From Carboxylicivirga caseinilyticus (GTDB taxonomy: Bacteria; Bacteroidota; Bacteroidia; Bacteroidales; Marinilabiliaceae): a DNA stretch of 64,000 nucleotides. Below the pieces are notes generated by a model. That model searched no databases and was not told the origin of the DNA. It saw only the letters and a program-made list of their open reading frames with translations. The position numbers were made by a program, and so were the translations under genes. The stretch spans positions 159,389 to 223,388 of the forward strand of contig JAFMVE010000002.1 in NCBI GenBank assembly GCA_025499705.1, in the 5' to 3' direction. Below are positions 57,401-64,000 of this stretch, piece by piece; within the stretch, counting starts at the first letter, position 1; every line of letters begins with the position of its first letter.

Positions 57401-60400
57401 CTTCTACTCTCCTTTCATCATTTCGCTTTAACTTAACAGCCTGTAGCAATTCCAAAGGAAAATCGAAATCATTATCTTCAGGCCAAACGATACGTCTTTC
57501 ATCATAACTTTCACCATAATCACCTTCAGGTGTAAGCTTCAGCGGAATAGCATATTCGTAATAGTTGGTATTATAATCACTTCCTAACCTGATGAAAGCC
57601 ACCATCTCATTATCCAGTAAATATTCACCTTCAATAGCTTCGGCATGCGCGAACATTTTCAAACGCTTATATTGCCTCATATCCATGTTCATGGTTTTGT
57701 AAACAGCACGAGCGTCACCGCCTCCCAAATCCTGAACTTTAAACAATAATGCCTGCTCATTTAACTCACGTAATTGAGGATTGGCAGGATCAATCACACG
57801 GTCAACCCCTGGAGGTAGCACATAGTTGACGGGTGTTTTTTCTGAGTTCTCTTCAATATTTACAGCTGAAACTTCAAAAGTGGCATTAGATTCAACAGTT
57901 ATATCATCATTCAATTCTCCCTGATACTTTCTCCAGTCTCCTTTAATAAGATCCAGCGTTGCTAGACGAAGATGAATGGTATCCTTAAATCCTCTCATGA
58001 ACATACGCATAAAACGTATGCTTCGGAGATCTGATAATTCATTAATATTGTCATCCGGATCCTGAATAGGAATACGGAACAGATACCAGTTTACCGTTCT
58101 TTTTCCTTTATCTTCAACATCACCTTCACGCTTATCCACAATGTACTTATTCAAACCTATTTCCATTGTTGATCGCGAAATTGGCACCTCGTACTGATAA
58201 TAACTTTCGTACTCACTTAAAGTATTATCTCGGTTGATATCTTCTCCATCCGGCAAAGCCTTGGAAGCCGTTGAATAAGTCTCTCCTGAATATTCCGAAG
58301 GTCTTGAGTTTCCTTCAGGACTATTAAAATCTTTATAACGTTCTAAAATGCTTGCCTTGGCCTCATCCAAAGCTGAACCTCTGAAATATTGGAAATCATC
58401 CGTTGCCGGGTCACTTAAGATGGCTTGTTTAGCCTCATCTGACAAATCCATTGATTGAATTTCCTGAACAAAGTCAGTGTAAAACGAAAGCTCTCTTTCT
58501 GAATCCATTCCGTTCAATCCAACATCCTGAGCCAGACGAGTCGCCGGATCGTTACTAAATGCATTCACCAAATCCTGTTTGCGGGATACATATCCCCAGG
58601 CAGTGCTGTCAACATCAAATTCTTCATTGGGACCCGGCAATCCTTGTTCAAATGATTTACGGGCATCTCTAAGTATGTCTTCAGAAACGTTACCCAGGTT
58701 AAAATAAATGGTACCACTATTGTCTTCAGCCCCATCATCATAAACGTATGGGTCCATCATCCAGAATTCGATATATTCAATATTGGCAGCTTCAAAGTCA
58801 TTGACGTCAATAGGTCGCATCATACCACCCCAACGCGATTCCGGTTCCTTTAAAGTTCCATCGTAGTTAACACCAGCTGAAACACCTGAAATACCGGCAT
58901 CTCCAGCATCAAAGTTATAAGGACCCCGATCCATTGGATAGTACGATATATTTAATACCGAAATATTTGTTGGCTGACCATATGCAGTCTGACGATTTGG
59001 AAAAAGTTCTTGCTCATAGATTTCACGCACAAAGTGGTTCATCCTTTGCTCCTCATCATCTTTAATATGCTGAGGTGTACGACTATCTTTTCTTAAAAAC
59101 AAAGGATCAATACTATACCAGGCAAATTTAGCGCGATTGGCACCTGCATTAATATTATCTATCAATTCCCCCTCTGGGAAAATAGCCTGTCCCTGTGGTA
59201 CACTTGCCATCTGCCAGGCTGTCCAGTTACGCATATCATAAGAGATACGTGTGCCTTCAAAATCATCCAGATAAGCTGTACCCGTTTCTCCAATCACACC
59301 TGAGTGACCCGGAATTAATTGAGCAAATTCGCCTTCAAATGTGATACTCGATTTCTCCTTGGTTTGAATCAGAGGCAACGCATCCAAAGCCTCGGTAATG
59401 GCCATTGACTCGGTAAAATAAGAAGTATTTAATCCCCAAATCGTATTGGAAATAGGCTCATCACCAATGTTTACTTTTTGCGTCAATGGTCGCTCACTCA
59501 AATGCATCAAGGTACCTCCAATGTTGAAATTCTCGTTGAATTGATAATTCAAATGAGTTCCAACCAGTGTTTTTGTTTGAAGGTTAAATAATGATTGATT
59601 TTCAAGACTAACCTGAATGGGTGTTCCGGAAGATAAAATACCCTGATTAATGATTCGAACCCTTCCTAAAGTATAATCAACAGTATAGTCTGTATTTTCG
59701 GTTAATTTGATCCCTCCTGCCGTTACAATTACCGATCCTTCAGGTATATTCATGGCATTCAAAGAGATCTCCGATCCAGAACTGGATTTATAACGCCCCT
59801 TTAATTTATACTTATTACGCGAAGCATCCTGTTCAGCAACTGTTTGTGTATTATCATACAACGACTGAAATACATATTTATCTTCCAGGGCACTATTGTT
59901 TATCTTACTCTTTAAATTACTACCAAAAGGTTCCAATACAGGAAAGATAATTCGCCCGTTACTTGCGTTAATGGTTAAGTTTTGAACAAAGTCGAAAAGA
60001 CCATCGGGTTGATAATCGTTATTGGAATTCAGGTTATCCAGATTCATCAAACGAATAAATAGCTGACCATTCAGACCTTCTCCACCATCAGGGAAATAAT
60101 TGATATCGCTACCAGTACTATCGTTGGTATAGGTAACATTCAGAATAAAATTCTCATTATTCACCTGGTAGGCATTTAATGAATAAATATTCTTCATCAT
60201 CAAATCCCAGGTTGGCATTGTTGGTGAAAGGTTAGTACCCTTCAGTAATTTTGTGTATAGCGTTTTTTCTGCTTCATTCTGGTCGGTTGTAAATTCACCC
60301 ACCATATATGTTTTACCAGCATCGGTATACTCATAAGCCACACAGAGCACCTCATCGGCATTTAATGCCGTATTCAAAGAGATATATCCCAATTTAGCCT

Positions 60401-61751
60401 GAAGGGTATATTCTGTTGACGCCAGTTTTCGGGCATTTTCTAACTTTTCGTAATGTACAGCATTGGAGAAACTACTACCAACAGATGCAAGTGTTGAAGT
60501 GACATTATTAATATCGCGGGTTCCGGCAAATGAACCTTCACTCATTTGGTAATACAACTCGTTAGCACCGTTAGATGGCGCTACACCAGTTTGAGCATTC
60601 CACAAATCAGGCTGTGCTGCGGCAGTCCTGTTTTCACCCAAATCGACAAAGGCAACCACATTACGCGATTCTGTTACGTCACTTCTGCGGTTAGTTACCC
60701 AAACTTCAACGCGTGTAATATTTATTGAACTATTCACTGTTGGCAGGCGCTTCAGTGCGTTGTCGTATTTATCCCTGAAATACTTACTTAAGAAAAAGTG
60801 TCGGTTACGATCGTAATCAATAGCTTCAATTTCAAACTCCTGTGTTTCAGCTCCACCTTCTACATTAATCACTGATGTCTCGCCACGCTGTTGAGAGAAA
60901 ATACTGGTGACTGTCAGCTTACCAAACTGCATTTCGGTTTTAACCCCGAACAGACTCTGACTACCCGTGATTAATGTTCCGGGTAATGGCAAGGTAACAT
61001 TCCCTGCTTCTACTTTTTTAAGGATATCATCCTCATCCCCTTCGTATTCCAGGTTGATCTGGTTCTCAAAATCAAAAGTTGCTTCGGTATTGTAATTAAC
61101 ACCCAACTTCATTTTTTCTCCGATGGTACCGGAGATATTCATTTGAATTTTTTCCTGAAAATCAAAAGTTGTTGTTTTTCTCAAACGCTCCTGTAAGGTA
61201 GGGTTATCTATCTTTGTGCGTTGAATACCCACTTTTAGTTCGGCCATTCCCTGCAATCGCACATTCACACTGTTACTCCCAAAGATTCCTTCAAAAGCCT
61301 CACCTCCAACATTATTCCAAATCTTGTTAAAGATTGAGTTCTGACCATAATTTTGTGAATCTTCGGCTTGCTTGGTTCGCCAGTAAGACATGATGGATTT
61401 TCGAGTATCCAAATCCATATATTCTTCCAAGGTCATGGTGTAAGGCAACTTAACATTGATATCACCCATTCTGCGATAAATGGTTACCTTACCTGTTTTG
61501 TAATCATATTCGGTGTAATATTCAACATTATCAGGATCCTGAAGATCCAATCCTTTTTCTTCTTCTTTTTCTAGATATGGAATCCCGCTTTTATCGACAA
61601 TCGGATACTTTAAATCGAGTGAATCGGGTTGCTGCTCCCAATTCTCCGGCAATGAAAGATCATAATCTTCAGTAACAGGCGTAGCACCAGCTACCCATAT
61701 CAATCCGATTATGGTTAATACCGCAATACTATTTCGTAGATTTTTTTTCAA
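54477..61751 (-). CDS. sprA: SprA (Sov), type IX secretion translocon
   Basis: The 2424-aa outer-membrane protein has a signal peptide (~1-23) followed by DYDLSLPENWEQQPD and a large beta-rich body. Repeated segments such as EKIQMNISGTIGEKMKLGVNYNTEATFDFENQ, TSVINVEGGAETQEFEIEAIDYD and GSESSRVMVTGTIVDNTTPLNIVLDYTSLLL occur along it. The C-terminus ends in a beta-strand with aromatic residues (TNTNFGVSFRFSLAQ). SprA is a very large 36-strand barrel that carries type IX cargo across the outer membrane. Its length matches SprA/Sov proteins (about 2400-2500 aa). It follows ruvA by 23 nt. Confidence 0.96.
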   Translation of the reverse strand: MKKNLRNSIAVLTIIGLIWVAGATPVTEDYDLSLPENWEQQPDSLDLKYPIVDKSGIPYLEKEEEKGLDLQDPDNVEYYTEYDYKTGKVTIYRRMGDINVKLPYTMTLEEYMDLDTRKSIMSYWRTKQAEDSQNYGQNSIFNKIWNNVGGEAFEGIFGSNSVNVRLQGMAELKVGIQRTKIDNPTLQERLRKTTTFDFQEKIQMNISGTIGEKMKLGVNYNTEATFDFENQINLEYEGDEDDILKKVEAGNVTLPLPGTLITGSQSLFGVKTEMQFGKLTVTSIFSQQRGETSVINVEGGAETQEFEIEAIDYDRNRHFFLSKYFRDKYDNALKRLPTVNSSINITRVEVWVTNRRSDVTESRNVVAFVDLGENRTAAAQPDLWNAQTGVAPSNGANELYYQMSEGSFAGTRDINNVTSTLASVGSSFSNAVHYEKLENARKLASTEYTLQAKLGYISLNTALNADEVLCVAYEYTDAGKTYMVGEFTTDQNEAEKTLYTKLLKGTNLSPTMPTWDLMMKNIYSLNAYQVNNENFILNVTYTNDSTGSDINYFPDGGEGLNGQLFIRLMNLDNLNSNNDYQPDGLFDFVQNLTINASNGRIIFPVLEPFGSNLKSKINNSALEDKYVFQSLYDNTQTVAEQDASRNKYKLKGRYKSSSGSEISLNAMNIPEGSVIVTAGGIKLTENTDYTVDYTLGRVRIINQGILSSGTPIQVSLENQSLFNLQTKTLVGTHLNYQFNENFNIGGTLMHLSERPLTQKVNIGDEPISNTIWGLNTSYFTESMAITEALDALPLIQTKEKSSITFEGEFAQLIPGHSGVIGETGTAYLDDFEGTRISYDMRNWTAWQMASVPQGQAIFPEGELIDNINAGANRAKFAWYSIDPLFLRKDSRTPQHIKDDEEQRMNHFVREIYEQELFPNRQTAYGQPTNISVLNISYYPMDRGPYNFDAGDAGISGVSAGVNYDGTLKEPESRWGGMMRPIDVNDFEAANIEYIEFWMMDPYVYDDGAEDNSGTIYFNLGNVSEDILRDARKSFEQGLPGPNEEFDVDSTAWGYVSRKQDLVNAFSNDPATRLAQDVGLNGMDSERELSFYTDFVQEIQSMDLSDEAKQAILSDPATDDFQYFRGSALDEAKASILERYKDFNSPEGNSRPSEYSGETYSTASKALPDGEDINRDNTLSEYESYYQYEVPISRSTMEIGLNKYIVDKREGDVEDKGKRTVNWYLFRIPIQDPDDNINELSDLRSIRFMRMFMRGFKDTIHLRLATLDLIKGDWRKYQGELNDDITVESNATFEVSAVNIEENSEKTPVNYVLPPGVDRVIDPANPQLRELNEQALLFKVQDLGGGDARAVYKTMNMDMRQYKRLKMFAHAEAIEGEYLLDNEMVAFIRLGSDYNTNYYEYAIPLKLTPEGDYGESYDERRIVWPEDNDFDFPLELLQAVKLKRNDERRVEGSDVTLSTLYTSPDPDKPTNFVTVKGNPNLGNVRTFMMGVRTRGSQSKSIEVWFNELRLTDFDEDGGWATNARMSVKLADLGNVSLAGKTSTVGWGSIDQSVQDRSQEDFYQYDVATNLELGKLLGPESRLSVPFYLGYSKAVTSPKYYPLDPDIPLDVALDNADSEEARDSIKDMSQSVVKRKSVNFTNVRLNPKKDKVQFYSPTNLSATYAYNETNSRDIETDHLTDKSYRGVLAYNYNTKPKAIEPFNGIKSNALALIRDFNFYLLPTQFSYRWELNRNYREQLLRNNTGSTYAPELTVSKDFDWNRYFDMRYNITKSLKLSFRATTNARIDEPEGAVDRNYDRDAYDEWKDQVWRNIMSMGRTTTYQHNLDVSYTLPINKFPLLDFTNANLQYRATYQWEAQPLYADDADALDWGNTISNSNTIQGNGQLNMTTLYRKVPYLNELDKKYRSSRNSSNKNGKRTVRFNDTKIALQEKVPYVINHKLKTEEVSVRVFDEKGRPLKGEVNVLGKNKVEFIPEKGSESSRVMVTGTIVDNTTPLNIVLDYTSLLLTSVKTATISYSENNGTILPGYTQDAGFMGTAGGFTAPGTPFILGWQDPDFAVRASQNGWLTSDESMVNPYVMSHREDFSVKVSLEPIKGLRIDLNADRSFSRNKNEYYIGGTSNASGRTENGSLSMSFNVWRTAFTEIDKTGNLNSEIFDEFKNNRVIVAHRLGYSADEVNLNKQDVLIPSFLAAYSGRSASSIFTETFPGLSQISPNWRVSYDGLSRVKLFQKVIKSFDISHAYRSTYNMGSYISQTPETEFGSIIAYDINTITVSEQFNPLIQFNVTWVNSITTRAEIKKARTLSLSMGNNQVIETYNDEIVIGLGYRFDKMNFIFGDKSVSNDLNIRADVSFRDNASIIRKIEEEYNQLTSGQKITSVKVTADYALSDRFNMQLYYDTNVNNPYLSLSYPTTNTNFGVSFRFSLAQ

Positions 61752-61774
61752 AGATGATCAGTTCCCTCTTTTAC

Positions 61775-62356
61775 TTACATAATTTTAAGTGCCTGTTTAA
61801 TAACCTCTTCAACTTTTGCCGAAGGGTTTTCTTGCAAAATCTTGTCGACTGCTTTTTGGGCACTATTCTTTGCAAAGCCTAACATTACTAAAGCAGATAA
61901 CGCTTCTTCGCGTATAGTATTGTCTTGTTCGGCAAATATTTTCTGATCAAGCGGCTCTTTACCTAACTTATCCTTCAAGTCAACAATGACGCGCTGAGCA
62001 GTTTTTGCACCAATACCTTTAACTCCCTTTATTTGATTGACATTTCCGGTTAAAATGGCTCCCTTTAATTCATCCGGTGTTAATGATGATAACATCATGC
62101 GAGCAGTGTTCGCTCCAATACCGGATACTGAAATCAGGTGGCGAAACAGTTCCCTTTCCGAAGGATCAGCAAAACCATATAATTGAAAGGCATCTTCACG
62201 AATATTTTCATGCACAAATAACTGTGCTTCACTTTTACCTTCTAATCGCGAAAATGTATTTATCGAAATATTTAGTAAATAACCTATGCCATTGACATCA
62301 ATTACAACATGAGCCGGACTGGCTTCAGCAATTCTTCCGCTTATGTATTCGTACAT
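61775..62356 (-). CDS. ruvA: Holliday junction branch migration protein RuvA
   Basis: The 193-aa protein has the N-terminal OB fold (MYEYISGRIAEASPAHVVIDVNGIGYLL), two helix-hairpin-helix motifs (SVSGIGANTARMMLS and GVKGIGAKTAQRVIVDL), and a C-terminal UBA-like domain that contacts RuvB. It binds the four-way junction and, with RuvB, drives branch migration. sprA follows 23 nt later, an arrangement I recall from other Bacteroidetes. Confidence 0.97.
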   Translation of the reverse strand: MYEYISGRIAEASPAHVVIDVNGIGYLLNISINTFSRLEGKSEAQLFVHENIREDAFQLYGFADPSERELFRHLISVSGIGANTARMMLSSLTPDELKGAILTGNVNQIKGVKGIGAKTAQRVIVDLKDKLGKEPLDQKIFAEQDNTIREEALSALVMLGFAKNSAQKAVDKILQENPSAKVEEVIKQALKIM

Positions 62357-62415
62357 CTAAATTGGGTTAAAGCGTAAATATATAAAGGAAAACACGGATG
62401 TAAAAGTACATCCAT

Positions 62416-62445
62416 AAAAAAGCTGCAGATCATTACTCTACAGCT
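62416..62445 (-). terminator. Terminator after thiL (minus strand)
   Basis: An 8-bp stem with one G-U pair (arms 62421-62428 and 62438-62445) has AAAAA on its plus-strand left side, which reads as a U-run on the minus strand. It lies 11 nt after the thiL stop and upstream of ruvA. Confidence 0.75.
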
Positions 62446-62456
62446 ACCTTCCTAAA

Positions 62457-63500
62457 TTATTTTTTCAATGGATTCCAACCTTGTGCCTGCAACTCAACTT
62501 CCTGATCTGCATTGGTAACAAGGTAACACCCCTTACTTTCTTCAGTTATATGACCGATAAGGTAAATATTTACTCCTTCTTTTCCGGCAAACTTTTCGTA
62601 ATCATCCTGACTGATGGTAAAAAGCAATTCATAATCTTCACCACCATTCAATGCTGCCACCAAAGGATTCATCCCCATTTCTTCAGCAAGCATCGAAGTA
62701 GTTGGATCAATTGGAATTTTATTTTCATACAATCTACATCCTGTTTTAGATTGAGAACAGATATGTTTGATCTCACTTGATAAACCATCTGAGATATCAA
62801 TCATAGACGTGGGTTTAACATCAATCTCATCTAAAAACTCGATAATATCTTTACGAGCCTGAGGTTTTAACTGACGGGATAAGATATAATCATAGCCCGA
62901 AAGATCAGGTTGCACATTCGGATTACCAGCATAAACCCTTTTTTCTCTTTCCAGCAATTGTAAACCCATATAGGCAGCACCCAAATCACCTGATACACAA
63001 ATCAGGTCATTATTCTTGGCCCCGTTACGATAAACCAGCTTCTTTTTATCAGCAACACCTATAGCAGTCACCGAAATTGTTAATCCGGTTAAAGAAGATG
63101 ATGTATCCCCTCCAATCAAATCAACATTGTAGTAATCGCAAGCAGCATAAATACCTTCATACAATTCTTCCAAAGCTTCAACTGACAGCTTAGAACTTAC
63201 ACCAATTGACACCGTAACCTGACCTGGCGTAGCATTCATCGCATACACATCACTCACATTTACGGCTATTGCTTTATATCCTAAATGCTTCAATGGGGTG
63301 TAGGTTAAATCAAAATGAATACCTTCCAATAACAGATCAGTAGTAACAACCGTTTGCTGTTTCTTCAAATCCAACACCGCAGCATCATCTCCAACTCCCT
63401 TTATTGTAGTCTTTTGTTTTAGTTTTATATCATTAGTCAAATGACGAATCAAACCAAATTCACCTAATTGACCAATCTCAGTATGTTGTATTTTACTCAT
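62457..63500 (-). CDS. thiL: Thiamine-monophosphate kinase
   Basis: The 347-aa enzyme phosphorylates thiamine monophosphate to thiamine diphosphate. It has GEFGLIRHLT near the start, VKGVGDDAAVLDL with the Mg/ATP-binding Asp pair, KAIAVNVSDVYAMNATP, LIGGDTSSS and MIDISDGLSSEIKH. It has a -7 box close to its start and its own terminator. Confidence 0.96.
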   Translation of the reverse strand: MSKIQHTEIGQLGEFGLIRHLTNDIKLKQKTTIKGVGDDAAVLDLKKQQTVVTTDLLLEGIHFDLTYTPLKHLGYKAIAVNVSDVYAMNATPGQVTVSIGVSSKLSVEALEELYEGIYAACDYYNVDLIGGDTSSSLTGLTISVTAIGVADKKKLVYRNGAKNNDLICVSGDLGAAYMGLQLLEREKRVYAGNPNVQPDLSGYDYILSRQLKPQARKDIIEFLDEIDVKPTSMIDISDGLSSEIKHICSQSKTGCRLYENKIPIDPTTSMLAEEMGMNPLVAALNGGEDYELLFTISQDDYEKFAGKEGVNIYLIGHITEESKGCYLVTNADQEVELQAQGWNPLKK

Positions 63501-63520
63501 TACTTTTTATAATTTGAGCA

Positions 63521-63528
63521 CAAAAGTA
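63521..63528 (-). promoter_or_regulatory. -7 box candidate for thiL
   Basis: On the minus strand TACTTTTG (63528-63521) fits TAnnTTTG and lies 20 nt before the ATG. No -33 TTG was found at suitable distance. Confidence 0.4.
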
Positions 63529-63692
63529 AGAATTATAGCTGACCTTGACATCTATAAAAACACTTGATTTAGAATATATCTTTTAATGAAATGAAGAGCA
63601 TTTAATTTTTGTCTTCATTTTTCACATTTTTTATCTTGACAAATGCTTTTTTTGACAGCATTATTGCAAAATGAACGAATAGATTTTTTTCA

Positions 63693-63750
63693 TAGATTTG
63701 GGTTTAGGTTATTGAGAATCCGGTTTGCAAACGAGCAAACCGGTTTTCTT
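63693..63750 (+). ncRNA. Candidate very short RNA: -7 box plus orphan terminator
   Basis: TAGATTTG (63693-63700) fits the -7 consensus. About 20 nt later CCGGTTTGC-N6-GCAAACCGG forms a perfect 9-bp hairpin followed by TTTTC. No plus-strand gene precedes it, so the hairpin has no known client. A transcript of roughly 45 nt, or the end of a longer RNA, is possible. Confidence 0.35.
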
Positions 63751-63878
63751 ATGTTATAGCCTGATAAAGCTCAATAGACGAAACAAAAATGAAGAAAATC
63801 TTTCAACCTACATTTATCTGAATCCATACAACTTAGGCTCATCTTTAAAATTAAACTTCAAAAAAACCATTCAATAAA

Positions 63879-63909
63879 TTTGTTTATTCAGGTAAATCCT
63901 CTATTTTTG
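63879..63909 (+). promoter_or_regulatory. tRNA promoter (TTTG-N19-TATTTTTG)
   Basis: TTTG at 63879-63882 and TATTTTTG at 63902-63909 match both boxes exactly with a 19-bp spacer. It lies about 40 nt before the tRNA gene. Confidence 0.75.
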
Positions 63910-63950
63910 CAGCCGCAATAACAAAGACAACAAATTGTTTTAAGATATAT

Positions 63951-64000
<50 letters not shown>

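Larger units (their letters stand above)
63501..63950. other. 450-nt intergenic region between thiL and the tRNA
   Basis: No protein-coding frame is convincing. It holds the thiL -7 box (63521-63528), a plus-strand -7 box (63693-63700) followed by an isolated terminator hairpin (63718-63750), and a strong promoter for the tRNA (63879-63909). The stretch 63529-63690 is AT-rich with no clear feature. Confidence 0.6.

Overview
The window is a gene-dense stretch of chromosome from a member of the Bacteroidetes (Bacteroidota), most likely the order Bacteroidales/Marinilabiliales. This rests on content rather than on any search. It carries type IX secretion genes (sprA, sprE/porW, porX), the LpxC-FabZ fusion, Bacteroidetes-only families (DUF4837, the TPR gene beside secG), and promoters of the Bacteroidetes form (TTG or TTTG, 17-23 bp, TAnnTTTG). 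Starts usually lack a strong Shine-Dalgarno sequence. I see no CRISPR array, prophage, insertion sequence, rRNA or obvious horizontal island.

Layout. 1-5.1 kb is the end of a glycogen locus: a truncated GH57 amylase, a small CBM48 protein and a 1411-aa glycogen synthase/alpha-glucan phosphorylase fusion, closed by a terminator. 5.2-6.5 kb holds two small membrane proteins and ybaK. 6.6-10.2 kb is a pair of secreted M14-type proteins, one apparently active and one without its zinc ligands. 10.4-13.1 kb is kdsB-glgB. 13.3-16.4 kb is an operon of a sigma-54 activator, lptE, a TPR gene and secG. 16.6-20.8 kb holds groES-groEL and lepA. 20.8-30.4 kb holds an NtrC-like regulator, porW/sprE-porX (type IX secretion), tsaE, an alanine dehydrogenase-like gene and a GAF histidine kinase. 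30.6-32.6 kb holds a gamma-glutamyltransferase and a 71-aa orphan gene. 32.9-36.7 kb holds an M23 peptidase, dxr, rseP and tatA. 36.8-42.1 kb holds a lytic transglycosylase, a DUF4837 lipoprotein, an unknown gene, an M17 aminopeptidase and pdxA. 42.1-44.1 kb is a two-gene unit of a radical SAM/SPASM enzyme and a membrane protein with a Gly/Cys-rich tail. 44.2-48.9 kb is rimP-nusA-infB. 49.2-53.9 kb holds an HD phosphohydrolase and lpxD-lpxC/fabZ-lpxA. 53.9-63.5 kb holds gcvH, sprA, ruvA and thiL. The window ends inside an initiator tRNA-Met gene.

How the genes work together. Much of the window serves the envelope: lipid A and Kdo synthesis (lpxD, lpxC/fabZ, lpxA, kdsB), LPS transport (lptE), export (secG, tatA, SprA/PorW/PorX), and wall and envelope proteolysis (M23, lytic transglycosylase, rseP). 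A second theme is glycogen metabolism with enzymes of eukaryote-like type (GT3 synthase, GH13_8 branching enzyme). The rest is translation and housekeeping.

The best candidate for an undescribed system is the radical SAM/SPASM plus Gly/Cys-rich membrane protein pair at 42.1-44.1 kb. Other points worth checking are the attenuator-like hairpin in the rimP-nusA-infB leader, the M14 enzyme/pseudoenzyme pair, the synthase-phosphorylase fusion and an orphan promoter-terminator pair near 63.7 kb.
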